From: FEN-1219 sp035548835
Lineage (GTDB): Bacteria > Pseudomonadota > Gammaproteobacteria > Steroidobacterales > Rariloculaceae
DNA: 6,477 nucleotides
Direction of reading: 5' to 3'
NCBI GenBank assembly: GCA_035548835.1
Contig: DASZSB010000020.1
Location: 1 to 6,477 of the forward strand
The notes beneath the pieces were generated by a model, which saw nothing but the letters and a program-made list of their open reading frames with translations, did no database searches and was not told the origin of the DNA. Position numbers and translations under genes: made by a program. The stretch's first letter is position 1; the number at the start of each line of letters is the position of its first letter. Of the stretch, positions 6,412-6,477 are shown piece by piece.

Positions 6412-6443
6412 GTGCCGGCGGCGCGAGAGCGCCCTTTCGGCAC
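6412..6443 (+). terminator. Imperfect hairpin downstream of proA
   Basis: An outer stem pairs GTGCCG (6412-6417) with CGGCAC (6438-6443). An inner stem pairs GGCGC (6420-6424) with GCGCC (6429-6433) around a GAGA tetraloop. It begins 60 bases after the proA stop and is the only sizeable hairpin before the window edge. It lacks a T tract, so intrinsic termination is uncertain. It may instead be part of the repeat element that follows, or a structure stabilising the 3' end of the mRNA. Confidence 0.3.
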
Positions 6444-6445
6444 CG

Positions 6446-6477
6446 CCGCAAGTACGTCCCTGTAGGCTGCGTCGGCG
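6446..6477. repeat. Probable start of a dispersed intergenic repeat, cut by the window edge
   Basis: The non-coding tail contains TACGTCCCTGTAGGCTGC followed by GTCGGCG. From memory this resembles short imperfect-palindrome elements scattered between genes of many high-GC gammaproteobacteria, where TACxTCCCTGTAGGCT is typically followed by a GTCGGCGACATCC-like half. It can fold: CGCA (6447-6450) with TGCG (6468-6471), and TAC (6453-6455) with GTA (6462-6464). Only one copy, incomplete, is visible, so repeat status cannot be shown from this window. No coding frame is supported in 6353-6477. Confidence 0.4.

Noticed and set aside
1..6477. Defence system, CRISPR array, insertion sequence, tRNA or rRNA
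   Set aside because: I saw no direct-repeat array, transposase or inverted terminal repeat pair, and no tRNA- or rRNA-like sequence; the window is almost entirely covered by five biosynthetic genes.

Overview
The window is a compact, GC-rich (about two thirds G+C by eye) stretch of chromosomal housekeeping DNA from a proteobacterium. A gammaproteobacterium is my best guess, but tentative. The proB-proA pair, the E. coli-like BioA and IlvH, and a partial intergenic element at the right edge that looks like ones I remember from high-GC gammaproteobacteria all point that way. No taxonomic marker is present.

Layout: (1) 1-108 is a left-edge leader with no gene I can support. (2) bioA (biotin synthesis) runs rightward to 1398. 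(3) ilvB (acetolactate synthase, catalytic subunit) runs leftward from about 3245 to 1395. The two convergent genes share the bases CTAG as their stop codons, and a strong hairpin covers the junction. (4) A short AT-richer divergent control region lies at about 3246-3382. (5) ilvH (acetolactate synthase, regulatory subunit), proB and proA run rightward as a probable operon, with gaps of 37 and 2 bases. (6) 6353-6477 is non-coding, with an imperfect hairpin and the start of a probable intergenic repeat.

Functionally, IlvB and IlvH should form the acetohydroxyacid synthase holoenzyme that opens isoleucine, valine and leucine synthesis. ProB and ProA carry out the first two steps from glutamate to proline. 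BioA makes 7,8-diaminopelargonate for biotin. All five coding regions are full length, keep most or all of the expected active-site residues, and show no frameshift.

I do not see an undescribed system such as a defence locus, mobile element or CRISPR array. The points worth a second look are organisational: catalytic and regulatory AHAS subunits are split onto divergent strands, ilvH is joined to proBA, the bioA and ilvB stops overlap under a hairpin, and IlvB departs from several bacterial signature motifs.
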